DNA of 64,000 nucleotides from Clostridia bacterium (GCA_900769075.1 CAAGFE010000078.1:1-64000), one strand, 5' to 3'; numbered from the stretch's first letter, positions 42,718 to 52,053 are shown. The notes: a model not told the origin generated them from the sequence alone. Numbers and translations are program-made.

Positions 42718-43920
42718 TTATCTTCGGCGGATGTAGCGCACCGTGTTGGCATTTGTCTGCGGGGTGGAGATGGCAGCGGTCAGGCTGCGGTTCTTGGTCA
42801 CGTTGAGCACCAGGGCGATACCGCCCATGTTGGTGGTCATGTTGGAGCCGCCGTAGGACAGGAAGGGAAGGGGAATGCCGGTGATGGGCATCAGCCCCAG
42901 GGTCATGCCAATGTTCTCAAACACATGGAACAGCAGCATGCCCATCACGCCGACGATGATCAGCATCCCGTACTTGTCATAGGTAAAGCGGGCGAGGTAG
43001 AGCATGCGCAACAGGATGAGCAGGTACATCAGCAGGATCAGCGCGCAGCCAATGAAGCCCCAGGCCTCACCGATGGTGGAATAGATGAAGTCCGTCCAGT
43101 CTGCGGGCACATAGTTCAGCTGGCTGATGGCGCCGTCCACGAAGCGGCCGATGCCGGTTGTGCCGCCGGAGCCGATGGCAATCTGACTCTGGCGCATCTG
43201 GTAAGCGTCACCCAGGGGAGAAAGCTCGGGGTTGAGGAAGGCCAGGATTCGGTTGATGCGGTAATCCTCGATCCCGGTGGCAACAACCACGCCGTATACC
43301 GTCAAGAACAGCAGCACGACTGCCGCAGCCATCGACAGCAGCAGCTTCATGTTGACATTGGAGAAGAACATCATCACCGCCGAGAAGAAGATGATCACGA
43401 TCAGGGAGCCGGTTTCGCCGGAGAGGAAGATGATGGCGCCGGGCACCAGAATCATCAGCATGATGCGGACGAAATCCTTCATGGTGCTCATGGGGCGGTC
43501 ATCCTTGGCCAGCTCCTGGGCCAGCATCAGGATCATGGCCAGCTTGATGAACTCGGACGGCTGAATGGTGTAGCCCCAGATAACGTCCGTCCACGCCTTC
43601 ACGCCTTCCGCACCGTTGGTGACCCAGGTGAACAGCACCAGCAGGGTGCCGCCGATGTAGGCCAGCCTGGTGAAACGCTTGATGATGTGAAAGGGAATGT
43701 TGAGGAGAACCACAACGATGATGGGGGCCAGCATCAGAAAGAAGCACTGACGCATGGCGGAGGAGGACTCCAGGATATGGGCCAGCCAGGTTTCCGCCGT
43801 GGAATCCGGGCTGAAGGTGGCGACGGAAACGGCCAGCACGCCGAAGATCGACATCGCGCCGACCATCAGGATCAGCGGGATATCAATGTGCGCACGGGCA
43901 CGTCTGTTTTCAGCGATCAA
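42718..43920 (-). CDS. rodA: Peptidoglycan glycosyltransferase RodA (SEDS family)
   Basis: SEDS glycan polymerase of the elongasome, working with PBP2. The 400-residue protein has about ten membrane helices. Family landmarks are GYTIQPSEFIKLAMILMLA, ILVPGAIIFLSGETGS, QSQIAIGSGG, DFIYSTIGEAWGFIG and GIPLPFLSYGGSNMT. It starts with TTG at 43920, preceded by GGAGG, and overlaps the end of minD by 11 nt, so translation is coupled. It is the last gene of the shape operon, after mrdA and minD. Confidence 0.93.
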   Translation of the reverse strand: MIAENRRARAHIDIPLILMVGAMSIFGVLAVSVATFSPDSTAETWLAHILESSSAMRQCFFLMLAPIIVVVLLNIPFHIIKRFTRLAYIGGTLLVLFTWVTNGAEGVKAWTDVIWGYTIQPSEFIKLAMILMLAQELAKDDRPMSTMKDFVRIMLMILVPGAIIFLSGETGSLIVIIFFSAVMMFFSNVNMKLLLSMAAAVVLLFLTVYGVVVATGIEDYRINRILAFLNPELSPLGDAYQMRQSQIAIGSGGTTGIGRFVDGAISQLNYVPADWTDFIYSTIGEAWGFIGCALILLMYLLILLRMLYLARFTYDKYGMLIIVGVMGMLLFHVFENIGMTLGLMPITGIPLPFLSYGGSNMTTNMGGIALVLNVTKNRSLTAAISTPQTNANTVRYIRRR

Positions 43921-44731
43921 TGCGCTTGACCTCCTTGAGGGTGGGTTGGAAGAGACGGCGGTACCAGGGCAGCTTGCCCATGCCGTAACGGGGCAGGGGA
44001 GCCTCGCTGGTGACGCCCATCATCCGCCAGGAAATGCGCATCAGGGCGCTGCGGGCTTCGCAGTCAATGTCCATGACGGATTGATGGATCAGCGTGGCCC
44101 GGTAGATGTAGGAATCATCCGGGATTTCGCCCAGCAATTCAAGATCCAGCGTGGCAGCCACCGTGGCGGCGGAGTACATTTCGCCGGCGCGGATGAGGGC
44201 GTCATCCAGCCGGTTGACGATCACCCGCGGACGGGGCATGCCCTTCTTCTCCATCACGGCGGCGGCGCGTTCCGCGTTGCGGATGCACACGTCGTCCGGG
44301 GTGCAGATGAGCACGCTCTCGTCGATGGCGTCGTTCATCAGCCCGCGAAGGCCGCGCTCGACGCCCGCCGGGCAGTCGATCAGCACAGCGTCAAACAGTT
44401 GCTTCAGCCGGACGATAATCCGGCGGAAGGCACCGGGCTTGAGCTCCTTGGCCCTTGCAAACTGGCTGGCGGGGAGGAGCGACAGATTCGGCTCCTCCTC
44501 CTTGCTGATCAGGGCCTGTTCCAGACGGCAGCGCCCTTCCGCCACGTCCAGCAGATCAAAGACGATGCGGTTTTCCAGGCCCAGCAGCACGTCCTGGTCG
44601 CGCAGGCCCACATCGCCGTCGATGATGCAGACCTTGCGGCCCTCCCGGGCCATGGAAAGGCCCACGCATGCCGTGATGGTGCTTTTGCCTACGCCGCCCT
44701 TGCCCGACGCGATGATCCATGCGGTGCTCAT
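43910..44731 (-). CDS. minD: Septum site-determining ATPase MinD
   Basis: Deviant Walker ATPase that positions division. The N terminus has IIASGKGGVGKSTIT (signature Lys), CIIDGDVGLRDQDVLLG and DAVLIDCPAGVERGL, all MinD-specific. The C-terminal tail (GKLPWYRRLFQPTLKEVKR) could be the amphipathic membrane-binding helix. Length 273. The partners minC and minE are not beside it, although many Clostridia have minCDE here. It may partner with an unlinked MinC or with DivIVA. Confidence 0.9.
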   Translation of the reverse strand: MSTAWIIASGKGGVGKSTITACVGLSMAREGRKVCIIDGDVGLRDQDVLLGLENRIVFDLLDVAEGRCRLEQALISKEEEPNLSLLPASQFARAKELKPGAFRRIIVRLKQLFDAVLIDCPAGVERGLRGLMNDAIDESVLICTPDDVCIRNAERAAAVMEKKGMPRPRVIVNRLDDALIRAGEMYSAATVAATLDLELLGEIPDDSYIYRATLIHQSVMDIDCEARSALMRISWRMMGVTSEAPLPRYGMGKLPWYRRLFQPTLKEVKRIDR

Positions 44732-44757
44732 TTGTGCCTCCTGGGAAAGAAATGGTC

Positions 44758-47331
44758 TTACGGGGCCAGACTGTTGCCGGCAGGCAGAACGTAGTCGGTC
44801 ATGCGCAGCTCGGTCTGGTCAAGGTACCAGTTGATGAAGTCACGGGCGGCGATGGAAGCCATACCGCCGGAATAGCCATGGGGGATGAACACGCAGATGG
44901 CGATCTGCGGATTGTCGCGGGGGGCAAAGCAGACGAACCAGGCGTTGTTCTCCAGGTCGATGGAGGTCACCTGGGCGGTTCCTGTTTTTGCGGCGATGTT
45001 GTCCTGCACCTTGGTATAGCCGCGGAAGTACTTGGTTGCGGTACCGGTATCGTCGGTAACGCCGGCCATGCCTTTGCGGATGAGAGCCATGTAATCATTG
45101 GGATCATCCAGCTTGTTGACCAGGGTGGGATCGCGCTGAGAGAGGATCTCGCCGTCCGGGCTGATGATGGAGTCGATGATGGACACGTTGTAGACATATC
45201 CGCCGTTGGCTACCGCAGCGACGTACCGGGCCGCGGCGATGGGGGTGATGGTGGTGACCGATTGGCCGATGGCCGTCAGGATGGTCTGCTGACCGCCCCA
45301 TTTGATATCGTTCAGGTAGATGTACGCATCCTGAATGATCTCTTTCAGATAAACCATCGTCTTGGTCATGCCGAGCTCTTCCATCAGGATGATGCGCATC
45401 TGGTCGATCCAGTCGCTCTGGGAATAGTTGATGGCCATGTCCATCAGGCGCTTGGCGCACACGGACAGGCGCTCGTCATCATAATCCAGGCCGCGCTTGG
45501 CGCCCTGGGCCTTCAGGTGGCTCTTGAGGGAGTTATACACGATGATGGGCATGGACGTATCCTGATACGCCTCGCCCAGGGGCTTGGAGGGATCGTACAG
45601 GGTGTCCTGGCTGCCGACTACGCTGCGAACCTCGCCGGGCAGGTCGATGCCGGTCAGGCTGGTCAAACCGAACAGGGAGGCGTAGCGGTACAGGCGCTCC
45701 TCGCCCAGACGGTCGCCCATCTCGTAGAAGAAGAAGTTGCAGGAGTTGGAGATGGCCTCCACGATGGTCTGTGCCTGATGCTTGTAACGCTGGCTTTCGG
45801 AGATCCAGCACTTGGGGGCGGTGGATTTGTCAGCGTTGTACTTGGTGTAGTAGCCCATGTCGGTGAAGCGTTCCTTGGGGCCGAGCTCGCCCTCGGCCAG
45901 CACGCCGAAGCCGGTCACCAGCTTGAAAATGGAACCGGGGGTCGCGCGGGAGCCGATGGCGTAGTTGAGCATCAGGTTGCGGTCATCCGCGAGGATGGCA
46001 CGGGCCTCGGCACCGCCGGCAACCAGGGCATTCAGGTCGTAGGTGGGGAAGTTGGCCATGGCCAGGACGCGGTCCTTCATGTCCAGTACAACCATCACGC
46101 CGTGTTCCGCCAGTTCCAGGGGATACCGCTCCCAGTTGCGCTTGGCGATATCGGTGCGGTTGTCCTCCAGCCAGCTGGAGTCCACCATCAGCTTTTCCTG
46201 CTTGTCGCGGATCTCCTTCACGTTGTTGGCAACGGAGCGTTCCGCCTGCTGCTGGTAGGCCGAGCGGAGGGTCAGCTTGACGTTGTTGCCGTTTTCCGGC
46301 TCGGTGTAGGAAAGCTCGCGCACGATGGTGGAGTAGTTGTCGCGTTCCACCACGCGGCTGCCCTGGGTTCGGCTGGAGGAAGCCGTCAGCCAGGATTCCA
46401 TCGAGTATTCGATGCCGTCGCGGCCGATGGTATCGTTGTAGCTGTATCCTTCCGCCTGGAGCTCCAGCCACTTGGTGCGGCTGGGAATCTTGCCGACGTA
46501 GCCGATCACCTGTGCGGCCAGGTTGTGCTTGGGATACACGCGCTTGGCGGCGGTGGCCACGTCCATGCCGGGAAGCATCATCGCCTTGGTTTCCACCTCA
46601 ATGACGGTCTCGTAGGCCACGTCCTTGGCAATCGGGATGGGCAGGGAGTTGAACAGGTTCATCTGCATTTCAGAGTACACCGCCATGACCTTGAGCATCA
46701 TGTCCTCGTCCAGCAGGATGAAGTCCGTATGGGATTTGTCATCGGCTTCGATGGTCTCAAAAGCCTCGCGCTCTTCCTCGCTCTGCACGATGCGGTACTT
46801 GCGCTTGAGGCGCTGAAGGCAATCTTCCGCCGTGGGATAATACTTCGCGGTGACGTAGTTGTTGGAGCGCCACTGGCTTTCGCGGGTGGCCAGGACGGAT
46901 TCCGACACGCCCGAGCCGAAATTGAACACCCATTCGCCTCTGTCCTCGTCCCGCTTGATCACATAATCAAAGGCCAGCTCGTCGCCGTTGCGCTCTATGA
47001 TCTGAACGGTTTCGATGATGGACTGGGTGTATTCGTAGTAGTCGCTCTTGGCTACGTTGGAGCCGTCCTTGTAGAAGGTGATATTGTAAACCAGCTCGTC
47101 CTTGGCGAGGATCACGGAATCCGCGTCGGTAATATTGCCGCGGGTGCCGACCAGAACGATGTTCTTTGTGCGGACGTCCTCGGCTTTGTCAGCATATTCT
47201 TCGCTGTTGACCAGCTGCAATCGGACCAGACCGCTGACCAGGTAGCCAAACATGACCAGCAGGATGACGATAAAAAGGTAGTAGCGCCAGCGGATCCCCT
47301 TTTGGGGATCGTGCTGAGGAACATTGCTCAT
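44758..47331 (-). CDS. mrdA: Penicillin-binding protein 2 (transpeptidase)
   Basis: Class B PBP that crosslinks peptidoglycan during elongation with RodA. One N-terminal membrane helix (about residues 15-37) is followed by a dimerisation domain and a transpeptidase domain with all three motifs: ATPGSIFK (Ser near 467), ISNSCNF (Ser-Cys-Asn near 530) and AAKTGTAQ. GRDGIEYSMESWLT is the usual pre-catalytic segment. At 857 residues it is longer than E. coli PBP2; extra sequence lies around residues 100-240 and in the transpeptidase domain (about 585-650). GGAGG precedes the ATG. Confidence 0.94.
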   Translation of the reverse strand: MSNVPQHDPQKGIRWRYYLFIVILLVMFGYLVSGLVRLQLVNSEEYADKAEDVRTKNIVLVGTRGNITDADSVILAKDELVYNITFYKDGSNVAKSDYYEYTQSIIETVQIIERNGDELAFDYVIKRDEDRGEWVFNFGSGVSESVLATRESQWRSNNYVTAKYYPTAEDCLQRLKRKYRIVQSEEEREAFETIEADDKSHTDFILLDEDMMLKVMAVYSEMQMNLFNSLPIPIAKDVAYETVIEVETKAMMLPGMDVATAAKRVYPKHNLAAQVIGYVGKIPSRTKWLELQAEGYSYNDTIGRDGIEYSMESWLTASSSRTQGSRVVERDNYSTIVRELSYTEPENGNNVKLTLRSAYQQQAERSVANNVKEIRDKQEKLMVDSSWLEDNRTDIAKRNWERYPLELAEHGVMVVLDMKDRVLAMANFPTYDLNALVAGGAEARAILADDRNLMLNYAIGSRATPGSIFKLVTGFGVLAEGELGPKERFTDMGYYTKYNADKSTAPKCWISESQRYKHQAQTIVEAISNSCNFFFYEMGDRLGEERLYRYASLFGLTSLTGIDLPGEVRSVVGSQDTLYDPSKPLGEAYQDTSMPIIVYNSLKSHLKAQGAKRGLDYDDERLSVCAKRLMDMAINYSQSDWIDQMRIILMEELGMTKTMVYLKEIIQDAYIYLNDIKWGGQQTILTAIGQSVTTITPIAAARYVAAVANGGYVYNVSIIDSIISPDGEILSQRDPTLVNKLDDPNDYMALIRKGMAGVTDDTGTATKYFRGYTKVQDNIAAKTGTAQVTSIDLENNAWFVCFAPRDNPQIAICVFIPHGYSGGMASIAARDFINWYLDQTELRMTDYVLPAGNSLAP

Positions 47332-47397
47332 GAATAGCCTCCTTTCGGGAGAATCCTGTACTGACGGCAGATGGGCCGCAATCGAAGCGGCGCTGCC

Positions 47398-48021
47398 TTA
47401 ATCCCGCGCCGGGCGATGATCAAAGCGCATCTCAGGCGCATGTTCCTCTTCCATCTTGCGGAAACCAAGCAGCTTTCGTACAGGGATCATGATGATGGCT
47501 GTGAGCAAAGTGGTGCCAAACGCATCCGCCAGGCCGCGGCGGATGAGGGAACCGGTCAGGCCTGCACCGTTGAGGTACATGTAGACCAGGTTGACCATCT
47601 CGTAAATGGTGACGATCAGCGCCGCGCACAGCACCGTACGCAGCAGCGGGCTGAGGTTGCGTCCGCGCTTGCCGATGGAGCGGGCATACTGGAGCTGTGC
47701 CGCGCTTCGGTCCGCGAAGAACACACCGCCCAGCAGCGCGCAGATCGGGTAGAACAGCAGGTTGAGCATGTTCACGGTGGGAAGCAGGGTTTCCATGACG
47801 ATGCCGTAGAACAGCCCCGTCCAGAATCCGCGGAGCATGCCGTAGCCCACCGTCACGATGGCGATGGCGGCGATGAGCAGACTGGGGCTCATGTCACCGA
47901 TCTTCAGGTAGGGCATGATGCACACATGCCCCAGATACCCCGCAAAAATCACCAGCATCAGCTTCAGCTGACGGCCCGCAGCCGGCAGAAGCTCCGCCAG
48001 CCATGCAATGATTTTTCTCAT
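47398..48021 (-). CDS. mreD: Rod shape-determining protein MreD
   Basis: Small membrane protein of the elongasome linking MreC to PBP2/RodA. The 207 residues form five or six predicted helices, with GMLRGFWTGLFYGIVMETLL as the clearest family segment. The ATG at 48021 is 1 nt after the mreC stop and has GGGAGG 9 nt upstream, inside mreC; an ATG at 48030 would leave no spacing. MreD sequences vary, so operon position supports the call. Confidence 0.88.
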   Translation of the reverse strand: MRKIIAWLAELLPAAGRQLKLMLVIFAGYLGHVCIMPYLKIGDMSPSLLIAAIAIVTVGYGMLRGFWTGLFYGIVMETLLPTVNMLNLLFYPICALLGGVFFADRSAAQLQYARSIGKRGRNLSPLLRTVLCAALIVTIYEMVNLVYMYLNGAGLTGSLIRRGLADAFGTTLLTAIIMIPVRKLLGFRKMEEEHAPEMRFDHRPARD

Positions 48022-48022
48022 T

Positions 48023-49621
48023 TTACTCATCCTCCCAGACGAAATCATCCGGATTGAGGGTGATCAAAGGCGTGGGGGAAGGCGTCGGAGAAGGCGTGGG
48101 GGTTGGCGTCGGGCCCAGCAAGGAGGAATTGTACTCCAGAGAGGAATCGCTGGAGGAAGGTGTGGGCGCAGGCGTGGGGGAAGGGGTGGGCGAAACCGTC
48201 GGCGTGGGGGAAGGGGTGGCCGACGTGGTGGGCATCGGCGTTGCGGTTTCGCCGAATTTCAGCGTGGAGCCGATGCGCAGGGTCGGATAGGGACGGGCCG
48301 TCACCGTAGGAACATACTGGTTGTAGGTGGCGGTGCTGCTGCGGCCCTCCACCGCCTCCGCAGTGGGCTTGTAGCGGTAGACGATCACATACTCGATGTG
48401 CTCAAAGTCCGCCGCCGGCTCGATGACGATGTACTGCTTGTTGCTCTCCATGCCGCGGGTGGATTCGCGCACCGTGCCGATCGGGATGCCCTTGGGGAAG
48501 GACATGCCCACGCCGGAGGTGACCACAATATCGCCCGGGCGGGGCAGGTGATCATCCGGCAGGTAATACATGCGGCACATGGGCTGCCCGTTGATGCCCA
48601 GCGTGCCGGAAACGATGCCCTGATCGCGGCTGGACTGAATCAGGCCGGAGATGGAGGCGTTGGAGTCGATGATGGTGCGCACGGTGGAGGAGCTGGTGTA
48701 CACCTTTTCGGTGAAACCCACCAGCGCCCCGGAGATGGTCACGGCCATGTAGGGCTCGATGCCGTCCCGCTGGCCCCGGTCGATGGTGAAGGTGGAGAAG
48801 TAGTTGCCCTGTTCGCGGCCGATGACCTGGCAGCGGATGGGATTCATGCCGAGGTTCTGCTGCATTTCCTCGTCGATGTCCTGAAAGGTTGCCAGCTGGA
48901 AGGTCAGCTCGTCCACCAGCACGGCCTGCTGGTACAGCTCCTCGTTTTTGGCCAGCAGGTCGATGTAGGCCTGCTCCAGGTTTTCGCGCATCTTCAGCTG
49001 GCGGAAATAGGCGGCAAATTTGTCCACAATGCCGCTGAAAAAGTTCTGCGCAGGTTCAATGGCGGTGGAAACCGCCGCTTCGGGCAGCTGGAGCAGCTTG
49101 TTGTCGGGGATCATGGTGCGGGAGAGCAGCATGGCGCCCAGGCACAAAAGCAGAACCAGGGTCACCGATACGGAGAGGATGATGCGCATCGCCTTGATGA
49201 AGGGCGTCTTGGGCTTGACGGGTGCGTCCAGCACCTGCTGCTTTTTGGATTTGGTGCGCAGGATGGGGGCGGATTCGTCCATGCTGTCGGCGGCATCCTC
49301 CTCCTCCCGGCCCCTGCGGGCGGCATGCCCGGGCGCGGTCAGATCATCCTCATCGTCCGCGTCGTAGGCCGGGCCAAATTCATCGCCCGGATCCTCGTCG
49401 CTGCCGCGCATGCCGATCATCCGGATGCCGATGCGGTTTGTGCCCTCGGAGACCGGCGTTTCAGGCGGTTCTTCCTCCGGCTCCTCCAGGGGCATGTATT
49501 CCTCTTCCGTTGGGAGCTTGCCGGTCACGCTTTCCAGATCGTCATCAAAGGCATATTCGTCCGGGTCGGGCAAAAAGGGATTTTTCCGCTTTTTGTCATT
49601 GGAATCGCTGCGTTTGGCCAT
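48023..49621 (-). CDS. mreC: Rod shape-determining protein MreC with extended termini
   Basis: MreC scaffolds the elongasome outside the membrane. The core is typical: a membrane helix (about residues 146-167), a coiled coil (LKMRENLEQAYIDLLAKNEE), then beta domains with VIGREQGNYFSTFTIDRGQR, DSNASISGLIQSSRDQGIV and GDIVVTSGVGMSFPKGIPIG. The protein is 532 residues, far longer than the usual 280-300. It has about 140 acidic cytoplasmic residues before the helix and a Ser/Thr/Pro linker (TPSPTPTVSPTPSPTPAPTP) near the C terminus, after the beta domains. Both ends are unusual. mreB is upstream and mreD directly downstream. Confidence 0.93.
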   Translation of the reverse strand: MAKRSDSNDKKRKNPFLPDPDEYAFDDDLESVTGKLPTEEEYMPLEEPEEEPPETPVSEGTNRIGIRMIGMRGSDEDPGDEFGPAYDADDEDDLTAPGHAARRGREEEDAADSMDESAPILRTKSKKQQVLDAPVKPKTPFIKAMRIILSVSVTLVLLLCLGAMLLSRTMIPDNKLLQLPEAAVSTAIEPAQNFFSGIVDKFAAYFRQLKMRENLEQAYIDLLAKNEELYQQAVLVDELTFQLATFQDIDEEMQQNLGMNPIRCQVIGREQGNYFSTFTIDRGQRDGIEPYMAVTISGALVGFTEKVYTSSSTVRTIIDSNASISGLIQSSRDQGIVSGTLGINGQPMCRMYYLPDDHLPRPGDIVVTSGVGMSFPKGIPIGTVRESTRGMESNKQYIVIEPAADFEHIEYVIVYRYKPTAEAVEGRSSTATYNQYVPTVTARPYPTLRIGSTLKFGETATPMPTTSATPSPTPTVSPTPSPTPAPTPSSSDSSLEYNSSLLGPTPTPTPSPTPSPTPLITLNPDDFVWEDE

Positions 49622-49653
49622 AGGTAGTCACCTCGATTCATTCATAGGGCGGC

Positions 49654-50676
49654 TCAAGGTTGCGCGTGCATCTGGCCCTGCTCCTGGAGCATTGCCATGT
49701 TCTCAACGATGTACCCCAGGCCAAGCGCGGTGCAGTCGCCAGGTTCGCGGGCGATCAGCACTGGGATGCCCAGCTCGCCGGCGATATACTGATCGATGCC
49801 GCTGAGCTGAGCCACACGGCCGGTCAGGTGGATGCCGCTGTGCATGATGTCGGCAGCCAGCTCTGGGGGCGTGCGTTCCAGCACCCAGCGGATGGCGGCG
49901 ACGATGGCGCGGCAGGGCTCCCGCACGGCCATATTCGCCTGGCGGGAGTTGTATTCGATGTCCATCGCCTGCGGGGAGAGCAGATCGCGCCCGCGGATGT
50001 GCACGGAGCGGTTTTCGCTCACCGGCATGGCGGAAGCCAGGTCGATCTTCACATCCTCGGCCGTGCGGTCACCGATGAGCATGTTGAATTCGCGCTTGAT
50101 ATGGTTGATGATGGCTTCGTCCATCTTGGAGCCGCCCACGGGGATGGACTGGCTGACCACCAATCCGCCCAGGGAAACGACGGCTGCGTCCGTGGTGCCG
50201 CCGCCAATGTCAACCACCATGGAGCCAACGGGAGAGTATACCGGCAGATTGGATCCCAGCGCGGCGGCGAAGGGCTTCTCCACCAGGTAAACCTTTTTTG
50301 CGCCGGCGAGGCGAATGGCCTCAATCATGGCCTTGCGGTTCACGTCATCCAGGCCGGCGGGGACGGAAATCACCACCTTGGGGGGGATCACGTTGGAAGG
50401 GCCGATGGCCTTGCGGATGAAGTACTTCAGCAGCAGGGCAGTCATGTCGAAATCCGCAATCGCGCCGTTGCGGATGGGGCGAATAACGGTCTTGGTATCG
50501 TTGGTGCGGCCCAGCATCCGCCGGGCCTCGTCCCCCACGGACTGCACCTGACGCTTGTTCGTGCCGGAAACGACCACCAGGGTCGGTTCGCTGATGAGGA
50601 TGCCGCGCTTCTTCACATACACCTGCGTGTTGGAGGAACCCAGATCAATGCCGATATCGGGGGCGAAAAAATGCAT
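49654..50676 (-). CDS. mreB: Rod shape-determining actin MreB
   Basis: Actin-like protein that guides lateral wall synthesis. The 340-residue protein has phosphate-1 IGIDLGSSNTQVYV, PKVVISVPAGLDDVNRKAM, the phosphate-2 loop MVVDIGGGTTDAAVVSLGG, and the adenosine region IHLTGRVAQLSGIDQYI. The ATG at 50676 has AAGGAAGG upstream; an earlier in-frame start has no site. It follows maf in the operon. Confidence 0.95.
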   Translation of the reverse strand: MHFFAPDIGIDLGSSNTQVYVKKRGILISEPTLVVVSGTNKRQVQSVGDEARRMLGRTNDTKTVIRPIRNGAIADFDMTALLLKYFIRKAIGPSNVIPPKVVISVPAGLDDVNRKAMIEAIRLAGAKKVYLVEKPFAAALGSNLPVYSPVGSMVVDIGGGTTDAAVVSLGGLVVSQSIPVGGSKMDEAIINHIKREFNMLIGDRTAEDVKIDLASAMPVSENRSVHIRGRDLLSPQAMDIEYNSRQANMAVREPCRAIVAAIRWVLERTPPELAADIMHSGIHLTGRVAQLSGIDQYIAGELGIPVLIAREPGDCTALGLGYIVENMAMLQEQGQMHAQP

Positions 50677-50700
50677 ATGCGTCCTTCCTTTTATCAAAAC

Positions 50701-51285
50701 TCAATGGTGCGCGCCGGATGACAGCAGTCCGCACGCTTCCAGCAGACGACGGGTGCGCGCCATGGGCAGGCCGATCACATTGGTGTGGCTGCCGCGCAGC
50801 TCGTCAATCCACAGCCCTGCGATGCCCTGCACGGCATAAGCGCCTGCCTTGTCCATCGGCTCGCCGGTGGCGATGTAGCGGCGGATGACCTCGTCGGACA
50901 TGGGCTCAAAGTGGACGTCGATTACGTCCGTTTCGCTGTGGAGATGGCCCTGGGCGTCCACCACGCTCACCCCGGTGTACACCTGATGCCACCGCCCGGA
51001 AAGGCTGCGCAGCATGCGGAATGCGTCCTCTGTGTCCCGGGGCTTGCCGAGGGCCTGTTCATCCACGGACACGAGGGTGTCCGCCGCAAGAATCACATGC
51101 CCGGGATGGAGCCTGGCAGCGGCCAGCGCCTTGCGCCGGGAGATCTCCAGCACGGCTTCGCGGGGAGGCAATTCGCAGGTTTCGTCCACATCCGGGGCGT
51201 CCACCGTGAAGGGAAGCCCGGTCAGGGACAGCAGCTCCCGGCGGCGCGGCGAGGCCGACGCAAGGAGCAGGGGCGTATCATTCAT
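50701..51285 (-). CDS. maf: Maf family nucleotide pyrophosphatase
   Basis: Hydrolyses dTTP/UTP or modified nucleotides; Maf proteins affect septation in Bacillus. The 194 residues include LLLASASPRRRELLSLTGL (the conserved SASPRR), SRRKALAAA, ILAADTLVSV with catalytic Asp, GKPRDTEDAFRML and KAGAYAVQGIAGLWI. The ATG at 51285 has AGGAGG upstream. First gene of the maf-mreB-mreC-mreD-mrdA-minD-rodA unit. radC, often between maf and mreB, is absent. Confidence 0.94.
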   Translation of the reverse strand: MNDTPLLLASASPRRRELLSLTGLPFTVDAPDVDETCELPPREAVLEISRRKALAAARLHPGHVILAADTLVSVDEQALGKPRDTEDAFRMLRSLSGRWHQVYTGVSVVDAQGHLHSETDVIDVHFEPMSDEVIRRYIATGEPMDKAGAYAVQGIAGLWIDELRGSHTNVIGLPMARTRRLLEACGLLSSGAHH

Positions 51286-51359
51286 CAGGGAATCCTCCTG
51301 AAGCAATCATTCACACGGAATGCGGGACATGATCCAAGCAGTATAGCATTCCATTTTGT

Positions 51360-51368
51360 ATTATAGCA
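51360..51368 (-). promoter_or_regulatory. Promoter of the maf-mre operon
   Basis: TGCTATAAT on the minus strand is an extended -10 element about 75 nt before maf. The -35 region (TTTCCC at 18 nt) is weak. Confidence 0.6.
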
Positions 51369-51430
51369 CATCCGGACCGGGTTGGGAAAGTACAATTGTA
51401 AATTTTCTCGAATCAACACAATCTTTTGCA

Positions 51431-51459
51431 TAGAAAGAGCCTGCCGCAGGGGCAGACTC
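51431..51459 (-). terminator. queT terminator
   Basis: On the minus strand GAGTCTGCC pairs with GGCAGGCTC (one wobble), followed by TTTCT. Confidence 0.65.
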
Positions 51460-51472
51460 ATGAAATGGTTGA

Positions 51473-51952
51473 TTATCCCAGCCGGGAAAGGTCGATTTTC
51501 GCGCGCTTCAGGGCGACGAGGAGCAAAATGCCGATCGCTACCGCGCCGATTTCGCCCAGGGCCACCTGAGCCATCGTCAGCGCAACAGGCAGGTGGAAGG
51601 AAAAGGCCAGCACCAGGCCGACGATGATGGCGTTTGAAACCACCGGGCAGGCCGCGGCGAGCAGCGGCTTCTTCCGCAGACAGTAGGTGGCGATGGCAGC
51701 GATGAGCGTTGCCAGGGAGCCAAAGACGATGTCCGTCAGCATGCCGGTGTACAGGTTGGCGATCAGGCAGCCCACGAACAGGCCTGGAATCGCCTGGGGC
51801 AGCACCATCGGCAGCAGCGTCATCGCCTCGGACACGCGCAGCTGGATGTTCCCGTAGGAAATCGGGGCCAGCAGGATCGTCAGCGCCGCGTACAGGGCCG
51901 CAATGACGGCGCTCACGCACAGGGAACGGGTGGTCAGCAGTTTTTTGAACAT
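51473..51952 (-). CDS. queT: QueT family queuosine-precursor ECF transporter substrate-binding subunit
   Basis: S component of an energy-coupling-factor transporter predicted to import preQ0 or preQ1. The 159-residue protein has five or six helices; SAVIAALYAALTILLAPISY, NIQLRVSEAMTLLPMVLP and GLFVGCLIANLYTG are the QueT signature. The ATG at 51952 has GGAGG upstream. The ATPase and EcfT subunits are elsewhere. With queA in the window this suggests queuosine made from a salvaged base. The roughly 70-nt leader was checked for a preQ1 riboswitch and none was recognised. Confidence 0.88.
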   Translation of the reverse strand: MFKKLLTTRSLCVSAVIAALYAALTILLAPISYGNIQLRVSEAMTLLPMVLPQAIPGLFVGCLIANLYTGMLTDIVFGSLATLIAAIATYCLRKKPLLAAACPVVSNAIIVGLVLAFSFHLPVALTMAQVALGEIGAVAIGILLLVALKRAKIDLSRLG

Positions 51953-52024
51953 AAAAACGCCTCCATATGAAATTCTTTTGCCGCGGCTGCCGGAAAGGAA
52001 GTCCAACGCCTACGGCTAAAAACC

Positions 52025-52053
52025 ATCATATCACATATTTGCCTGAATCACAA
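52025..52053 (-). promoter_or_regulatory. queT promoter
   Basis: On the minus strand TTGTGA (52053-52048), a 17-nt spacer and TATGAT (52030-52025). Confidence 0.65.

Noticed and set aside
48054..48260. Tandem DNA repeat in the 3' part of mreC
   Set aside because: The repetition is explained by the Pro-Thr-rich linker codons in frame; no separate element is needed.
51953..52024. preQ1 riboswitch in the queT leader
   Set aside because: QueT genes often have one, but neither the class I core (loop plus A-rich tail) nor another preQ1 class was recognised in the leader.
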